Positions 30,434 through 40,126 of a DNA stretch of 64,000 nucleotides are shown piece by piece; the first letter of the stretch is position 1; each line of letters starts with the position of its first letter. The notes beneath the pieces are model-generated. The model saw only the letters and a program-made list of their open reading frames with translations. It was not told the DNA's origin and did not search any database. A program made the translations under genes and the position numbers. Source of the stretch: Microcoleus sp. FACHB-68. Its GTDB lineage: Bacteria; Cyanobacteriota; Cyanobacteriia; Cyanobacteriales; Oscillatoriaceae. Location of the stretch: NCBI RefSeq assembly GCF_014695715.1, contig NZ_JACJOT010000001.1, forward strand, positions 248,001 to 312,000. The letters are read 5' to 3'.

Positions 30434-30555
30434 CTGGAGGATGTCACAGTAATTGCTAGGATTGACCCTAGCAAAAGTCACGGGTTGATTTAGAAATGAG
30501 CAAACGCTTAGGATTCGATTAACCTTGATTTCCAATCAACACTGAGGTATAGCGC

Positions 30556-31500
30556 ATGGCCAACTCTATCCTGCATCAAGACGCAGCCACCTCTACGACA
30601 CAATCCGGGCCGGCAGAACGCATTCGTCGCCTTGTCTGGAAGCTTGCCATTGCCACCCTGCTTTTAATGGCTGTCGGCAGTGCGACACGGGTGATGAATG
30701 CGGGACTTGCCTGCCCCGACTGGCCCCTGTGTTACGGAGAGTTAGTGCCGGCGGCACAAATGAATTTTCAAGTGTTTCTAGAGTGGTTTCACCGGCTTGA
30801 TGCTGCCGCGATCGGCTTCGGTGCCATAGGGTTGGCCGGCTTATCCTGGTGGGATCGGCGAGTTCTCCCCGCTTGGCTTCCCTGGGCATCCACCTTCGCC
30901 CTCGCCTTAATTATTTTCCAGGGCGTTTTGGGGGGACTGACGGTAACAGAACTTCTCCGGTTCGACATCGTCACCGCTCACCTAGGATGTGCCCTCCTGT
31001 TTTTCACCACCCTACTCGCAATCGGCGTATCCTTAATGCCCTACCGCGCAATTGGCACAGTTGGGAAATTGCCGTGGGTGGGTTTGAGCGCTGCAATTCT
31101 GGTATATTTGCAAAGCATTTTAGGCGGATTGGTTGGCTCTCAATGGGCTTTGCACCAGTGCTTGGGTGCCGGCCAATTGTGTTTAGTGATGAATAGCCAC
31201 ATTGCCGGTGTGGTGCCGGCCAGCCTTGCTACACTGGCTCTAGTGTTTATAGCTTGGCGGACGCCGGCACTGCACCCCACCCTGCGCCAGCTAGCCAATT
31301 GGGCCGGTGGTTTGTTAGTATGGCAAATCGCTTTGGGCGTCGCTACCTTCCGCTTACACCTCCAGGTAGAACCGCTCACCGTCGCTCACCAAGCTACAGG
31401 TGCCGCCTTGCTAGGAGTGCTGGTTGCGTTCACGGCTTTGGCTTTGCGCGATCGCGCAGAAATTTTTGAGTTTTATGAACGCAGATCAGAAGCGTCTTGA
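30556..31500 (+). CDS. ctaA: Haem A synthase CtaA (COX15)
   Basis: A 314-residue, eight-helix membrane protein that oxidises the C8 methyl of haem O to the formyl of haem A for cytochrome oxidase. Conserved haem-ligand histidines are in WFHRLDAAAIG, TAHLGCALLFF, NSHIAGVVP and VAHQATGAALLG, spaced as in CtaA. The N-terminal RLVWKLAIATLLLMAVGSATRVMNAGLACPDWPLCYG is family-typical. ctaB follows after 124 bases; the two genes complete the haem A pathway next to the ctaCDE genes that need it. Confidence 0.94.
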   Translation: MANSILHQDAATSTTQSGPAERIRRLVWKLAIATLLLMAVGSATRVMNAGLACPDWPLCYGELVPAAQMNFQVFLEWFHRLDAAAIGFGAIGLAGLSWWDRRVLPAWLPWASTFALALIIFQGVLGGLTVTELLRFDIVTAHLGCALLFFTTLLAIGVSLMPYRAIGTVGKLPWVGLSAAILVYLQSILGGLVGSQWALHQCLGAGQLCLVMNSHIAGVVPASLATLALVFIAWRTPALHPTLRQLANWAGGLLVWQIALGVATFRLHLQVEPLTVAHQATGAALLGVLVAFTALALRDRAEIFEFYERRSEAS

Positions 31501-31538
31501 GTTGTGAATTTAATTATCAGCTATCAGCCCAATGGAAT

Positions 31539-31562
31539 TTTAGATTTTAGATTTTAAAGGTT
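31539..31562. repeat. Short AT-rich heptamer repeat between ctaA and ctaB
   Basis: Tandem units of TTTTAGA occur three times. The same unit appears at 57774-57820 and, inverted, at 61038-61069. Confidence 0.6.
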
Positions 31563-31624
31563 AGATTGAGCGAAAATCCAAAATCGGAAACTTGGATGGC
31601 TGATGGCTGGAAGGAAAGGAATCC

Positions 31625-32608
31625 ATGCAAGAAATCATTGGGACAAATGTCGAGCGCCATCATCAGAACTTTTTACAAGTCATTCAAAGTTACTATCAGC
31701 TAACAAAGCCTCGAATTATTCTGCTGCTGCTGATCACCACAGCGGCGGGAATGTGGGTAGCCGCTAAAGGACAAGTCGATCCCCTGCTATTATTGGTGAC
31801 GATATCCGGCGGGGCTTTGTCGGCTGCCTCTGCGAATACGATCAATTGTCTCTACGACAGCGACATCGACTATATCATGGAGCGCACGCGCTGGCGTCCC
31901 ATTCCTTCCGGGCGGATCAAGCCTCGGGATGCGCTGTTATTTGCGATTGTTTTGGCAAGTCTTTCTTTCACGTTGCTCACCGTTTTTGCCAATTTATTAG
32001 CGGCGCTGTTGGCAATGTCTGGGATCGTGTTTTATGTCTTGATTTACACTCATTGGCTGAAACGTCACAGCACGCAAAATATTGTGATTGGCGGTGCTGC
32101 CGGCGCGATTCCGCCTTTGGTGGGTTGGGCGGCGGTGACAGGTGATCTTGGCTGGGGGGCTTGGGTGCTGTTCCTGATCATTTTCCTGTGGACGCCGCCT
32201 CATTTCTGGGCTTTAGCCATGATGATTCGCGATGACTATGCGGCGGTGAATGTGCCCATGCTGCCGGTGGTTGAGGGGGATGAAACAACGGCGCGTCAGA
32301 TTTGGTTGTATACGCTGTTATTGCTGCCGGCGACACTGCTGCTGGTTTATCCGCTTCATGCGGCGGGTGTGGTTTATGCCGGCATTGCAATATTTCTGGG
32401 AGCGATTTTTGCGAAGAAGGCTTGGCAGTTATCGCACAATGCTGGGGATCGGGATGTTGCGCGATCCTTGTTTAAGTTTTCTATCCTCTACCTGATGCTT
32501 TTATGTGCCGGCTTGGTAGTGGATAGTTTGCCGGTGACGCATCAGTTTACCACTGCGTTTGCTGAGCATATCCAAATGATTGTGAGCTTGGTGCCGGCGC
32601 TGCAATAA
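31625..32608 (+). CDS. ctaB: Protohaem IX farnesyltransferase (haem O synthase)
   Basis: A 327-residue UbiA-family prenyltransferase that adds farnesyl to haem B. The allylic diphosphate-binding Asp motif is [22 protein letters not shown] and the second is in [19 protein letters not shown]. Nine membrane helices fit the family. An AAGGAA ribosome site precedes the ATG by about 8 bases. It is likely cotranscribed with ctaA and ends at a strong terminator. Confidence 0.95.
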   Translation: MQEIIGTNVERHHQNFLQVIQSYYQLTKPRIILLLLITTAAGMWVAAKGQVDPLLLLVTISGGALSAASANTINCLYDSDIDYIMERTRWRPIPSGRIKPRDALLFAIVLASLSFTLLTVFANLLAALLAMSGIVFYVLIYTHWLKRHSTQNIVIGGAAGAIPPLVGWAAVTGDLGWGAWVLFLIIFLWTPPHFWALAMMIRDDYAAVNVPMLPVVEGDETTARQIWLYTLLLLPATLLLVYPLHAAGVVYAGIAIFLGAIFAKKAWQLSHNAGDRDVARSLFKFSILYLMLLCAGLVVDSLPVTHQFTTAFAEHIQMIVSLVPALQ

Positions 32609-32628
32609 CCGACATTCATCTAAAACAT

Positions 32629-32677
32629 AAAAGGCAAAAGCTCGGATTTATTCCTTAACTTTTGCCTTTTTATTTTT
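32629..32677 (+). terminator. Terminator after ctaB
   Basis: A 12-base perfect inverted repeat, AAAAGGCAAAAG (32629-32640) against CTTTTGCCTTTT (32659-32670), is followed by TATTTTTT. It lies 20 bases after the ctaB stop. Confidence 0.85.
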
Positions 32678-32794
32678 TGACAGGTGAATGCAATCACACT
32701 TTTTTGATTTCCTCCATAAAAATGCGACCACACCGGCACTCATCCGACGCAATCGCATAATTTTTTATGGCTTTTGCCTTTTTACCTTAATTTT

Positions 32795-34090
32795 CTACTG
32801 AGCAGCAACCGGCTTATTGGGAAGTTGAGCTTGCAAGACAGCGACCGCACGAGTATAGATCGGATCGTCTTTCGAGCCAATCGCAGTTGGATTAGTCGCC
32901 AGCTTTTGCTTTTGAGCGTCGCTGATCTCAACTTTAATATCTGGGGTAATGCCTTTGTGGCTGATATCCGTTCCATTCGGCGTGTAGTAGTGAGCGATCG
33001 TCACAGCCAAACCCGAACCATCCGACAGGGAATGAACCGACTGCACTAACGCCTTACCGAACGTTTGATCCCCAATAATCGTGGCGCGTCCATTATCTTT
33101 CAGCGCACCCGATAAAATTTCACTCGCACTCGCAGAATTACCATCCACCAAAACTGCTAGCGGCAAATTCGTCAAAGCCGTGCGATTGGCGCTCATTTCC
33201 TCGTTGTGTCCTACACGGTCCACAGTGCGAACAATTGAACCCTTCTCCATCCACATCCGAGCAATATCAATACTCGCATACAGCAACCCACCTGGATTTC
33301 CTCGCAGATCCAGCACAAAAGCATCCGCCTTTTGAGCGCTGAGATTTTCAATCGCCCGGTGCATTTGCTCTGCCGCATGGCTGCTAAACTCTTGCAAACG
33401 GATATACCCTACCCGCTTGTTGCCTTCCTGTTTCATGCTGTAACGTACCGTTGGCAGTTCAATCCGAGCTCGCGTCATGCTCACATCAAACACACCCCGG
33501 CCTTCCCGCGAAACTTGCAGCGTTACCTCAGTCCCCACCTGACCCCGGATCAGCTTGGCCGCTTCTTCTACGCTCATGCCTTGGGTGGTTTTGCCATCAA
33601 TTGCCAAAATCTTATCGGCGACTTGAAGGCCGGCTCTCACTGCTGGCGAATTCTCAATCGGTTCTACAACTGCAATCGCCTTGGTTTTCTCATCCAATTC
33701 TAGCCGTAAACCAACCCCAGACAGTTCTCCAGAGGTTTGGCTTGTCAGCGCTTCATATTGCTCCGGGTCCATAAACCGGGTGTAGGGGTCTTGCAACTGC
33801 TCTAGCGCTGCCCTCAAGGCTTCATAAGCCTGTTCGCGAGATGTATAGTTTTTGTTTAGCAGTTCTTGCCGGGTTTTCTGCCAATCAACTTGATTAAACG
33901 TGCCATCAACATAGTCACGGTTAACAATTTGCCACGCTTCATCTAAAACCGTTTTTGGGCTATCCTGTAGTGCGGCACGCACAGAGCTATTCAGACCAGG
34001 AACAAATAAAGATAAAGTAGCAGTTGCAGCGAGCGCCCCACCAAATAGGCCGGCTTGGGGCAATAGGAAGCGTTTTGGGGATAAATTCAT
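32795..34090 (-). CDS. ctpB: S41 family carboxy-terminal processing protease (CtpB/CtpA-like)
   Basis: A 431-residue protease with an N-terminal signal or anchor (LFGGALAATATLSLFVPGL, about 14-35), a PDZ domain (about 105-190, VGLRLELDEKTKAIAVVEPIENSPAVRAGLQVAD) and an S41 catalytic core. The Ser/Lys dyad is in VDGNSASASEIL and TFGKALVQ. C-terminal processing proteases act in the lumen or periplasm; CtpA matures photosystem II protein D1. This copy could be CtpA, CtpB or CtpC; I assign CtpB only tentatively. It converges on ctaB. Confidence 0.85.
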   Translation of the reverse strand: MNLSPKRFLLPQAGLFGGALAATATLSLFVPGLNSSVRAALQDSPKTVLDEAWQIVNRDYVDGTFNQVDWQKTRQELLNKNYTSREQAYEALRAALEQLQDPYTRFMDPEQYEALTSQTSGELSGVGLRLELDEKTKAIAVVEPIENSPAVRAGLQVADKILAIDGKTTQGMSVEEAAKLIRGQVGTEVTLQVSREGRGVFDVSMTRARIELPTVRYSMKQEGNKRVGYIRLQEFSSHAAEQMHRAIENLSAQKADAFVLDLRGNPGGLLYASIDIARMWMEKGSIVRTVDRVGHNEEMSANRTALTNLPLAVLVDGNSASASEILSGALKDNGRATIIGDQTFGKALVQSVHSLSDGSGLAVTIAHYYTPNGTDISHKGITPDIKVEISDAQKQKLATNPTAIGSKDDPIYTRAVAVLQAQLPNKPVAAQ

Positions 34091-34532
34091 TTTGTGTTGG
34101 CTAAAACGAGTTGAGTATCACAACTAATAAGCCGCTGTTACAGCGAGATGCATTAGAAATTGCGTCAGGGAAGAAGTGAGGCATCCCGATCAAGCTGAGC
34201 GGGAACAGACGCAACTAGCGGTCGCATTTAGCTTGATTTAGAGAAACAGCGGCAAAACAGCGGGCAGTCAGTGCATTCCCCGGATACGTTACTCCTGAAA
34301 CTCTTAGTTTCAAGATACCCAGGCCGCGCCAAAAAATAACGCAATTCTGTGACAGTTTTCAAGATTGTCCCAATTATTTTTTTAAAAAGGGCTTTAGTCA
34401 CTAGGGGTTCGATGCCGGTGCTACACACTTTCTGTTAATCTAACCGCCAATCAGTCTGTAAATTTATAAAGTCAAACCCAAACTCCATCAAAACTTACTC
34501 GTTCTAGTGTAGCTAAAATAGCCTTTAACAGG
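34091..34532. promoter_or_regulatory. Divergent spacer between ctpB-like gene and 34533 gene
   Basis: 442 bases with no supported gene; a 66-codon minus-strand frame at 34228-34428 looks non-coding. Both flanking genes start here, so both promoters must lie in it. No motif was identified. Confidence 0.4.
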
Positions 34533-35363
34533 ATGTCTTCACAGGAGAAAGCTGGATGTGCCGTGGAACTAAGCTCTAAAAACCTCTCTTTCAAAAAGTG
34601 GCAACTGCTGGCGAATGTGGCAATTGTCGCCGCCGCCTTGGCTGGGGTGATTGCTCTGCAGTGGACTCAACTGAATCGCACTCAACAAAAAGCCGCAAAT
34701 CCCAAACAGGCTGAACAAGAAGAAGCGCTGCGGCTACAAATGCTCAAACGCTTACCAACCTTTGGTTTTGATAATTTAATTGCTGATTGGGCATTCATTA
34801 ACTTTCTGCAATATTTTGGTGACGATGAGGCGCGTGCTCAAACCGGCTATTCCCTGAGTGCTGACTATTTTGACCTGATTACCCTACGTGATCCCCGATT
34901 TGCTGAGGTTTATCCCTATCTTTCTACCAGCGTTTCCTTCTATCTCGGCAAACCAAAGCTGGCTGTCCAGTATATGAACCGGGGCACTAACGTTCTCTCC
35001 CCTCAGATTAATTCCACTGCCTTTCTCGTGTGGCGATTTAAAGGACTTGATCAACTGCTGTTGATAGGCGACATTCCAGGGGCGATTCACTCTCACGAAA
35101 AGGCGGCTGAGTGGGCAGAGGGAACTTCTTACAGTCCTGTGGCACCGTTGTACCGGAACACCGCAGAGTTTCTCAGACAAGATCCCGACAGCATCGAGGT
35201 GAGGTTTCGATCTTGGGCTGAGGTTTACTCCCAAGCAGTAGATAAAAGAGTTCAAGAGCGAGCTAAACAAGAAATTTACAAACTTGGCGGTCAAATCAAA
35301 CGCAATGATCAAGGAGAAATTTACTTTATTCCTCCCAAAAAGAAGCCTTCTAAGTCGAAATGA
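34533..35363 (+). CDS. Conserved membrane-anchored hypothetical protein
   Basis: A 276-residue protein. One membrane segment at about residues 27-45 (LANVAIVAAALAGVIALQW) anchors a large extracytoplasmic domain containing LPTFGFDNLIADWAFINFLQYFGDDEAR and two TPR-like helix pairs (VYPYLSTSVSFYLGKPKLAVQYMNRG, PGAIHSHEKAAEWAEG). The C-terminus is Lys-rich (PPKKKPSKSK). I recognise the pattern as common in cyanobacteria but know no function. The YdcF-like gene follows after 68 bases on the same strand. Confidence 0.7.
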   Translation: MSSQEKAGCAVELSSKNLSFKKWQLLANVAIVAAALAGVIALQWTQLNRTQQKAANPKQAEQEEALRLQMLKRLPTFGFDNLIADWAFINFLQYFGDDEARAQTGYSLSADYFDLITLRDPRFAEVYPYLSTSVSFYLGKPKLAVQYMNRGTNVLSPQINSTAFLVWRFKGLDQLLLIGDIPGAIHSHEKAAEWAEGTSYSPVAPLYRNTAEFLRQDPDSIEVRFRSWAEVYSQAVDKRVQERAKQEIYKLGGQIKRNDQGEIYFIPPKKKPSKSK

Positions 35364-35431
35364 TATTTTTTTGCTTTATTGCTGCAAAATTTTCGAGCAG
35401 GGACTGATGTCCTCTCAGTAATTAAGCGAAA

Positions 35432-36154
35432 ATGAATCCAAAAAACAGAGGCAAGCTGAATCAAGCACGAGGCTATGGGGAAAACTTGGCTTCCCGAAAG
35501 GTTTTGCGTTTCATTTTCTGGGCTTTACTGTTGTGCCTGGTGACATTAAGCGTGATCACCGGCACGTGGTTGTATAACAATAACATCGCTCTTCAAGTAG
35601 CAAAAACCGGCCCGGTGGATGCCACGCTTGTTTTGGGAGGAAGTATTCACCGAGAAATCTATGCGGCTGAACTAACCAAACTCAATCCCCAAATGCCGGT
35701 TTTAATTTCTCAAGGATCGCGAGATCCCTGTACTTGGTTAATCTTTCAACAAGCCAAGTCTCCCATAGAGCAGGTATTTTTAGAAAAGTGTGCTCACTCT
35801 ACGTTTGACAACTTTTATTTTTCCCTCCCCATCCTGCAGCAATGGCAGGTTCATAAAGTTAAAGTCATCACCTCTATCACTCATCTACCAAGAGCAAAAT
35901 GGCTGGCGCAGATCATGTTAGGTGCTCACGGAATTTGGGTAGAGTTTGATCTCGTGAATGAAAAAGGCATTCCGGGAAATCGGGAGTCATGGCTCAAAAC
36001 CGGCTTAGATGTGACTCGCGGCGGAATTTGGGCAGTTATCAGTCACTACAGGCAACCAAAATGCTCAGCAGTTAAGTTGCTAACCTCTGTAGATATGCAA
36101 AAGTGGAATCGTCAGGGTTTTAAATGTGAGTATCAGGGGCGTCTAATTAAGTAG
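35432..36154 (+). CDS. YdcF/SanA/ElyC family protein (DUF218)
   Basis: A 240-residue protein with an N-terminal membrane segment (about 26-48) and a DUF218 domain: DATLVLGGSIHREIYAAEL near residue 65, PVLISQGSRDPCTW, a loop with SPIEQVFLEKCAHSTFDNFYF, and KVITSITHLPRAKWLAQIML. The family is linked to envelope functions such as lipid carrier recycling and vancomycin resistance in other bacteria. It overlaps recJ by eight bases at convergent 3' ends. The exact substrate is unknown. Confidence 0.78.
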   Translation: MNPKNRGKLNQARGYGENLASRKVLRFIFWALLLCLVTLSVITGTWLYNNNIALQVAKTGPVDATLVLGGSIHREIYAAELTKLNPQMPVLISQGSRDPCTWLIFQQAKSPIEQVFLEKCAHSTFDNFYFSLPILQQWQVHKVKVITSITHLPRAKWLAQIMLGAHGIWVEFDLVNEKGIPGNRESWLKTGLDVTRGGIWAVISHYRQPKCSAVKLLTSVDMQKWNRQGFKCEYQGRLIK

Positions 36155-38687
36155 GCGATTGTTGAAGCAGTTGGGTATTGGGATCTAAGTTATCACCGGC
36201 AAGGGAATTGGCAATGGCTTGAACGGTGGAAACCGGCACTTCATAGAAATACTGCCGGCGGAATTGTTCTTCTTGAACAGCAGCCAGAAATTGCTCAATC
36301 GCACCGGAAATTTTGGCATCAGTAACGGCTGCGGAAGCTTGAGGATGCCAGGAAATTCGCAAGTTTTGCGCCAGGTAAATAACTTCAAAATTAATTTTTG
36401 CTAAGGTTTCTAATCCCAAATGTAAGGTATAATCGCTCAAACTTAATTTCTCGCACAGTTGACGCCGGCTGACTAACTGATCCGTGCGACTGAGATATTT
36501 AGCAACTCCGACCAATTGTTGCCAAATTTGAATGGGTGACAGCGTTTGTGGGGGTGGGTAAGCAAGTGCAAGTGCCGGCATTTCTCCATGATTGTTTTGT
36601 TGCCGATACATCGCCTGTCGAAACCATACTTGCAATTCATCCCAGCTTGTTGGGCACTGGGATATGGGTAAAACTTCTGTATTAGAAAGTTGAGAACTTG
36701 TTGCATCCCGCCAGTCCAAAATCTGGAGAAGCATTCCGCCGGTATCCTGAATAGTGCTAGCTTCACAGGATTGCACCGCCAGCAACCGCACTTCATAGCG
36801 ATTTTTATAAGTATTGTAATCAAGTTCAACAATTGCATTACACCGGCCTTGAGGAACTTCTTCTTTGTAATGTCCCCACCAGATGCCTGGAAATCCAACA
36901 TTTGTTGAGTTATCCCAAATTTCAAACTCGGTTTTAATATACTGAACTTTTCGCCCTTTTAAATCTTGATTGTTGCGGTGCCAAGTTTTTTCAAACCAGC
37001 AGTTTTGAATCAACAATTTTGGGGCAGGATTTCCCATGCCGCAAGGTTCTAGAAGTTTCAGTTCACGAAACAGCGGTTGCCCTAAATCTGCCACCGGCAC
37101 CACTAAATCTGCCTGTACCACCGGCACCCCTAATGTTGCCATCTGTTCCCGTAACTGCCGGTTTATGGCTTCTATAAATAAGGGAATATTCCCCACCGGC
37201 AAGCTTAATCCTGCTGCAAATGGATGACCCCCAAATCGGTGCAAAAGATGCGCTTGAGCTTTCACCAATTGGTACAAATCGATTTGATTAACAGAACGAG
37301 CAGAACCCCGCGCCAGGGGGAGTGCTGAGTCCTGAGTGCTGAGTTCTGAGTCGGAGTTGTCGCTGTTCGCCTTCTCCCCCTCTCCCTCTCCCTCTCCCTC
37401 CATTCCTACTGAACTCAACAGGACAGTGGGACGCCCGTATTCTTGCGCCACTTGACCGGCAACTAAACCTAGCACCCCTGCTGCCCATTGCTCATCCACT
37501 AAGACGATGACACTGGTTGTAGAGAGATCCATTTGCTCTAACCGCAGTTTCACTTGCTGAGTCACTTCTTTTTGCAAAGATTGCCGGCGGGTATTGGCTA
37601 ATTCTGTTTCCATTGCCAAGTGCTCACAGCGTTGCTGGTTTTGGCTGGTGAGCAATTCTACGCAAAATGAAGCGTCTCCGTGAATGCGGCTGACGGCATT
37701 AATTCGCGGGCCAAGACCAAAGGAAATATCTGTGGGACGATCGCCGCTGCGCTTGCATAATTCCAGCAGTTTAGCAACTCCTGGCCGAGTTCGTTCTGTT
37801 AGCTGCTTTTGCAGGCGTTGAATTCCCTGCTGTGCTAAATACCGGCAATCCCCGGAAAGCTGCACCAGATCCGCGATCAGACCGATGGCAACTAAATCAA
37901 GTAAGTTTTCTAAGGACTGTTGAGGAACTGCCGGCAATGTTAAATAAAGGGCTTCTACTAATTTATAAGCAACTGCCACACCTGAAAGATGTTCCATCGG
38001 ATGGCCGGCAGGCAGATAGCGGGGGTTGATAATGGCGACTACCGGCGGACGATCTGCCGGCAATGTGTGGTGATCGGTAATAATTACATCGATTCCCAGT
38101 TGGTTCGCATACTCAATTTCTGCTAAATTTGTGCTGCCAGTGTCGCAGGTAACAATTAATTGAGTTCCCGATTCGGCGAGGGTGTTAATTCCTTGAATAT
38201 TGAGTCCGTGAGATTCAGTTAGCCGGTTGGGAATGTAGTAGGTTAGCCGGTCATTTTGGGAAAAAAACTGGCCGAGTCCATCCCACAAAACTGCGGTTGC
38301 GGTGACGCCATCTGCATCAAAGTCTCCCCAAATCGTGACTTTTTCGCCATTATTTCTGGCTTGTTGCAATCGTTCAACCGCCGAGTGCATTTCTTGATCG
38401 AATTCAAAGGGACTTGCCGGTTGAAAGGCTTGCGGATTTAAAAAGCCCGCTAGCTGTTTGGGATCTCGAATTCCCCGCTGCCACAGCAGTTGGGCGGCAT
38501 AGTGGCCGGCTGATTCCGGGACATGGCGTCTGATTTCTTGAAGTAACCAGGCGGGTGGTTGTGCCGGTGGCTGTACTTGCCACTGTTGAGTTTGTTCAGG
38601 CATTTGTCTCGTTAAGCCCCACTGTTGAATCTTCTCGGTGCCGGTGCCGGTTTGATTATTGTAGTGTGCGGCTGTGCTAGGCTGCAT
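36147..38687 (-). CDS. recJ: Single-stranded-DNA-specific exonuclease RecJ
   Basis: An 846-residue DHH-family 5'-3' exonuclease used in recombination and mismatch repair. Motifs are present: GDFDADGVTA (about 122-131), CDTGSTN, VIITDHHTLPADRP (the DHH motif), GLGPRINAVSRI and the DHHA1 motif RFGGHPFAAGLSL. A cyanobacterial C-terminal extension of about 270 residues follows the OB-fold. The start ATG has an AGGAGA site 4 bases away. Unusually, between the DHH core and DHHA1 there is a low-complexity insert, EGEGEGEGEKANSDNSDS and on, encoded by tandem repeats. Confidence 0.92.
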   Translation of the reverse strand: MQPSTAAHYNNQTGTGTEKIQQWGLTRQMPEQTQQWQVQPPAQPPAWLLQEIRRHVPESAGHYAAQLLWQRGIRDPKQLAGFLNPQAFQPASPFEFDQEMHSAVERLQQARNNGEKVTIWGDFDADGVTATAVLWDGLGQFFSQNDRLTYYIPNRLTESHGLNIQGINTLAESGTQLIVTCDTGSTNLAEIEYANQLGIDVIITDHHTLPADRPPVVAIINPRYLPAGHPMEHLSGVAVAYKLVEALYLTLPAVPQQSLENLLDLVAIGLIADLVQLSGDCRYLAQQGIQRLQKQLTERTRPGVAKLLELCKRSGDRPTDISFGLGPRINAVSRIHGDASFCVELLTSQNQQRCEHLAMETELANTRRQSLQKEVTQQVKLRLEQMDLSTTSVIVLVDEQWAAGVLGLVAGQVAQEYGRPTVLLSSVGMEGEGEGEGEKANSDNSDSELSTQDSALPLARGSARSVNQIDLYQLVKAQAHLLHRFGGHPFAAGLSLPVGNIPLFIEAINRQLREQMATLGVPVVQADLVVPVADLGQPLFRELKLLEPCGMGNPAPKLLIQNCWFEKTWHRNNQDLKGRKVQYIKTEFEIWDNSTNVGFPGIWWGHYKEEVPQGRCNAIVELDYNTYKNRYEVRLLAVQSCEASTIQDTGGMLLQILDWRDATSSQLSNTEVLPISQCPTSWDELQVWFRQAMYRQQNNHGEMPALALAYPPPQTLSPIQIWQQLVGVAKYLSRTDQLVSRRQLCEKLSLSDYTLHLGLETLAKINFEVIYLAQNLRISWHPQASAAVTDAKISGAIEQFLAAVQEEQFRRQYFYEVPVSTVQAIANSLAGDNLDPNTQLLQQSPT
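37318..37402. repeat. Tandem repeats inside recJ
   Basis: Five heptamer units of the ACTCAGN type (read on the minus strand, about 37320-37354) lie next to about four GAGGGA units (about 37375-37401). Both are coding and in frame. Heptamers of this sort are otherwise found in spacers. Confidence 0.75.
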
Positions 38688-39088
38688 TATCTCCTGCCTA
38701 AGAACCTCCGCGAAAATGATTCTAAAGCCGGCATTTCAATTTAGTTTCCTTCTTAATGTAGTTTGTCTAGATAAGCATAAAAAGCTTTTTTTATCTTGAT
38801 GAGCAAGGGCTTAATCATGCAAATCTATTTGTCTTACTGCTTTAAACTAGGCTAATTAATTGAGATAAATCTATTTTTTAACAACCAAAAACCTTTATGA
38901 AATTGTATTTAATAAGAAGAGCTAATCTTAAATTTAACTTGTTTGTTATCTGTAAATTAAATAAATAGGAAAACGAGATTTTGCCGAGAAAATCATATCT
39001 GATGCCGGCAGCCGATTCTCTTAATAGCGGGGTTGCTGACTGCAGCAAGAAGTGTAAAAATCATAAATTCTAAAATTTTACAAGTATT
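38688..39088. promoter_or_regulatory. Divergent spacer recJ/cobD
   Basis: 401 bases, AT-rich, no gene. I looked for a cobalamin riboswitch ahead of cobD and did not see the B12-box core, so vitamin control by that route is not supported. Promoters of both genes must lie here. Confidence 0.45.
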
Positions 39089-40117
39089 GTGACTCTTTTG
39101 AAATTTGACGTTTCAGACTTCAGCCTTTTTTCTAGCTTCTTGAGTGCGCCTCAGTTGCCTTTTACGGCTGCGGTTTTGCCACCGGCAGCCATCTTAGATT
39201 ATCTCATCGGCGATCCGTGGGGGTGGCCCCATCCTGTGCGGGTGATGGGCTGGATGATTCAGCGTTATACTCAAATCGCCTTAAAAATCTGTCAGACACC
39301 CCTGATGCGCCGGCTGGCTGGGGTAATCTTAGCCGTCGGTTTAATCATCGGCACGGCTGTTGTAAGTTGGTTAATCATTGCCGGCGCTCATCGGCTGCAC
39401 CCCCTTGTCGGGATAATATTAGAAAGTATTCTTCTCGCCAGTTGTTTTGCCGGTCGCAGTTTAAGAGCAGCCGCCGAAGACGTTTTGCAACCCCTAACTG
39501 CCGGCGATCTCCCCAAAGCGCGGGAACGCTTGAGTTATTACGTGGGAAGGGATACACAAAATTTATCCGAACCAGAAATTCTCCGCGCCATCTTGGAAAC
39601 CGTCAGCGAAAATGCTGTAGATGGCGTCATGGCTCCGCTATTTTATGCCATCGTGGGAACAGTGATATCCGCACCGGCTGCTGTACCTTTCGCCTTGGCT
39701 TACAAAGCCGCCAGTACCCTTGATTCAATGGTGGGGTATAAAGAAGAACCTTACACGCATTTAGGATGGTTTAGTGCACGCCTGGAAGATGTACTGACGT
39801 GGCTACCCTGCCGGCTAACGGTACTCACCCTCGGACTCATTTCTGGCAAACCCCGCTATATTTGGAAAATGTGTCGGCAGGATGCAACAAAAGATCCCAG
39901 TCCGAATTCAGGCTGGAGTGAGTGCGCCTATGCGGCAGTTTTAGGCGTTCAACTCGGAGGAATCAACTACTATCGGGGAGTTGCCAAACCAAAACCATTA
40001 TTAGGGTTGCCGGTTCACCCCATCACCCCAAAAACCATTCACCAAGCTTTAAAATTAACCCGTTATTGTTTTTTAATTTGGTTAATCCTTGCCCTCGCAG
40101 CCTCATTTAAAATCTAA
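39089..40117 (+). CDS. cobD: Adenosylcobinamide-phosphate synthase CbiB/CobD
   Basis: A 342-residue membrane protein that attaches the aminopropanol-type side chain to adenosylcobyric acid in cobalamin assembly. Family marks are LDYLIGDPWGWPHPVRVMGWMI, YYVGRDTQNLSEPEILRAILETVSENAVDGVMAPLFY, KAASTLDSMVGY and a C-terminal NSGWSECAYAAVLGVQLGG. Several membrane segments fit. The best start is GTG at 39089. No other cobalamin gene is in the window. pyrR follows after 9 bases, suggesting cotranscription. Confidence 0.92.
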   Translation: MTLLKFDVSDFSLFSSFLSAPQLPFTAAVLPPAAILDYLIGDPWGWPHPVRVMGWMIQRYTQIALKICQTPLMRRLAGVILAVGLIIGTAVVSWLIIAGAHRLHPLVGIILESILLASCFAGRSLRAAAEDVLQPLTAGDLPKARERLSYYVGRDTQNLSEPEILRAILETVSENAVDGVMAPLFYAIVGTVISAPAAVPFALAYKAASTLDSMVGYKEEPYTHLGWFSARLEDVLTWLPCRLTVLTLGLISGKPRYIWKMCRQDATKDPSPNSGWSECAYAAVLGVQLGGINYYRGVAKPKPLLGLPVHPITPKTIHQALKLTRYCFLIWLILALAASFKI

Positions 40118-40126
40118 AATTTCCCT

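Larger units (their letters stand above)
29142..30440 (+). mobile_element. IS200/IS605-type element, TnpB only
   Basis: A TnpB gene flanked by imperfect hairpins: GCTTCTAAC (29142-29150) against GTTAGAATGC (29166-29175) just upstream of the start, and ACACCG-ACCC against GGGT-CGGTGT (30409-30433) at the 3' end. Subterminal hairpins in place of inverted repeats are the mark of this family, which transposes single-stranded DNA. No tnpA is present, so movement would need a partner in trans. Exact ends are not determined. Confidence 0.7.

Noticed and set aside
38688-39088. Cobalamin riboswitch ahead of cobD
   Set aside because: The conserved B12-box and core helices were not found in this AT-rich spacer.
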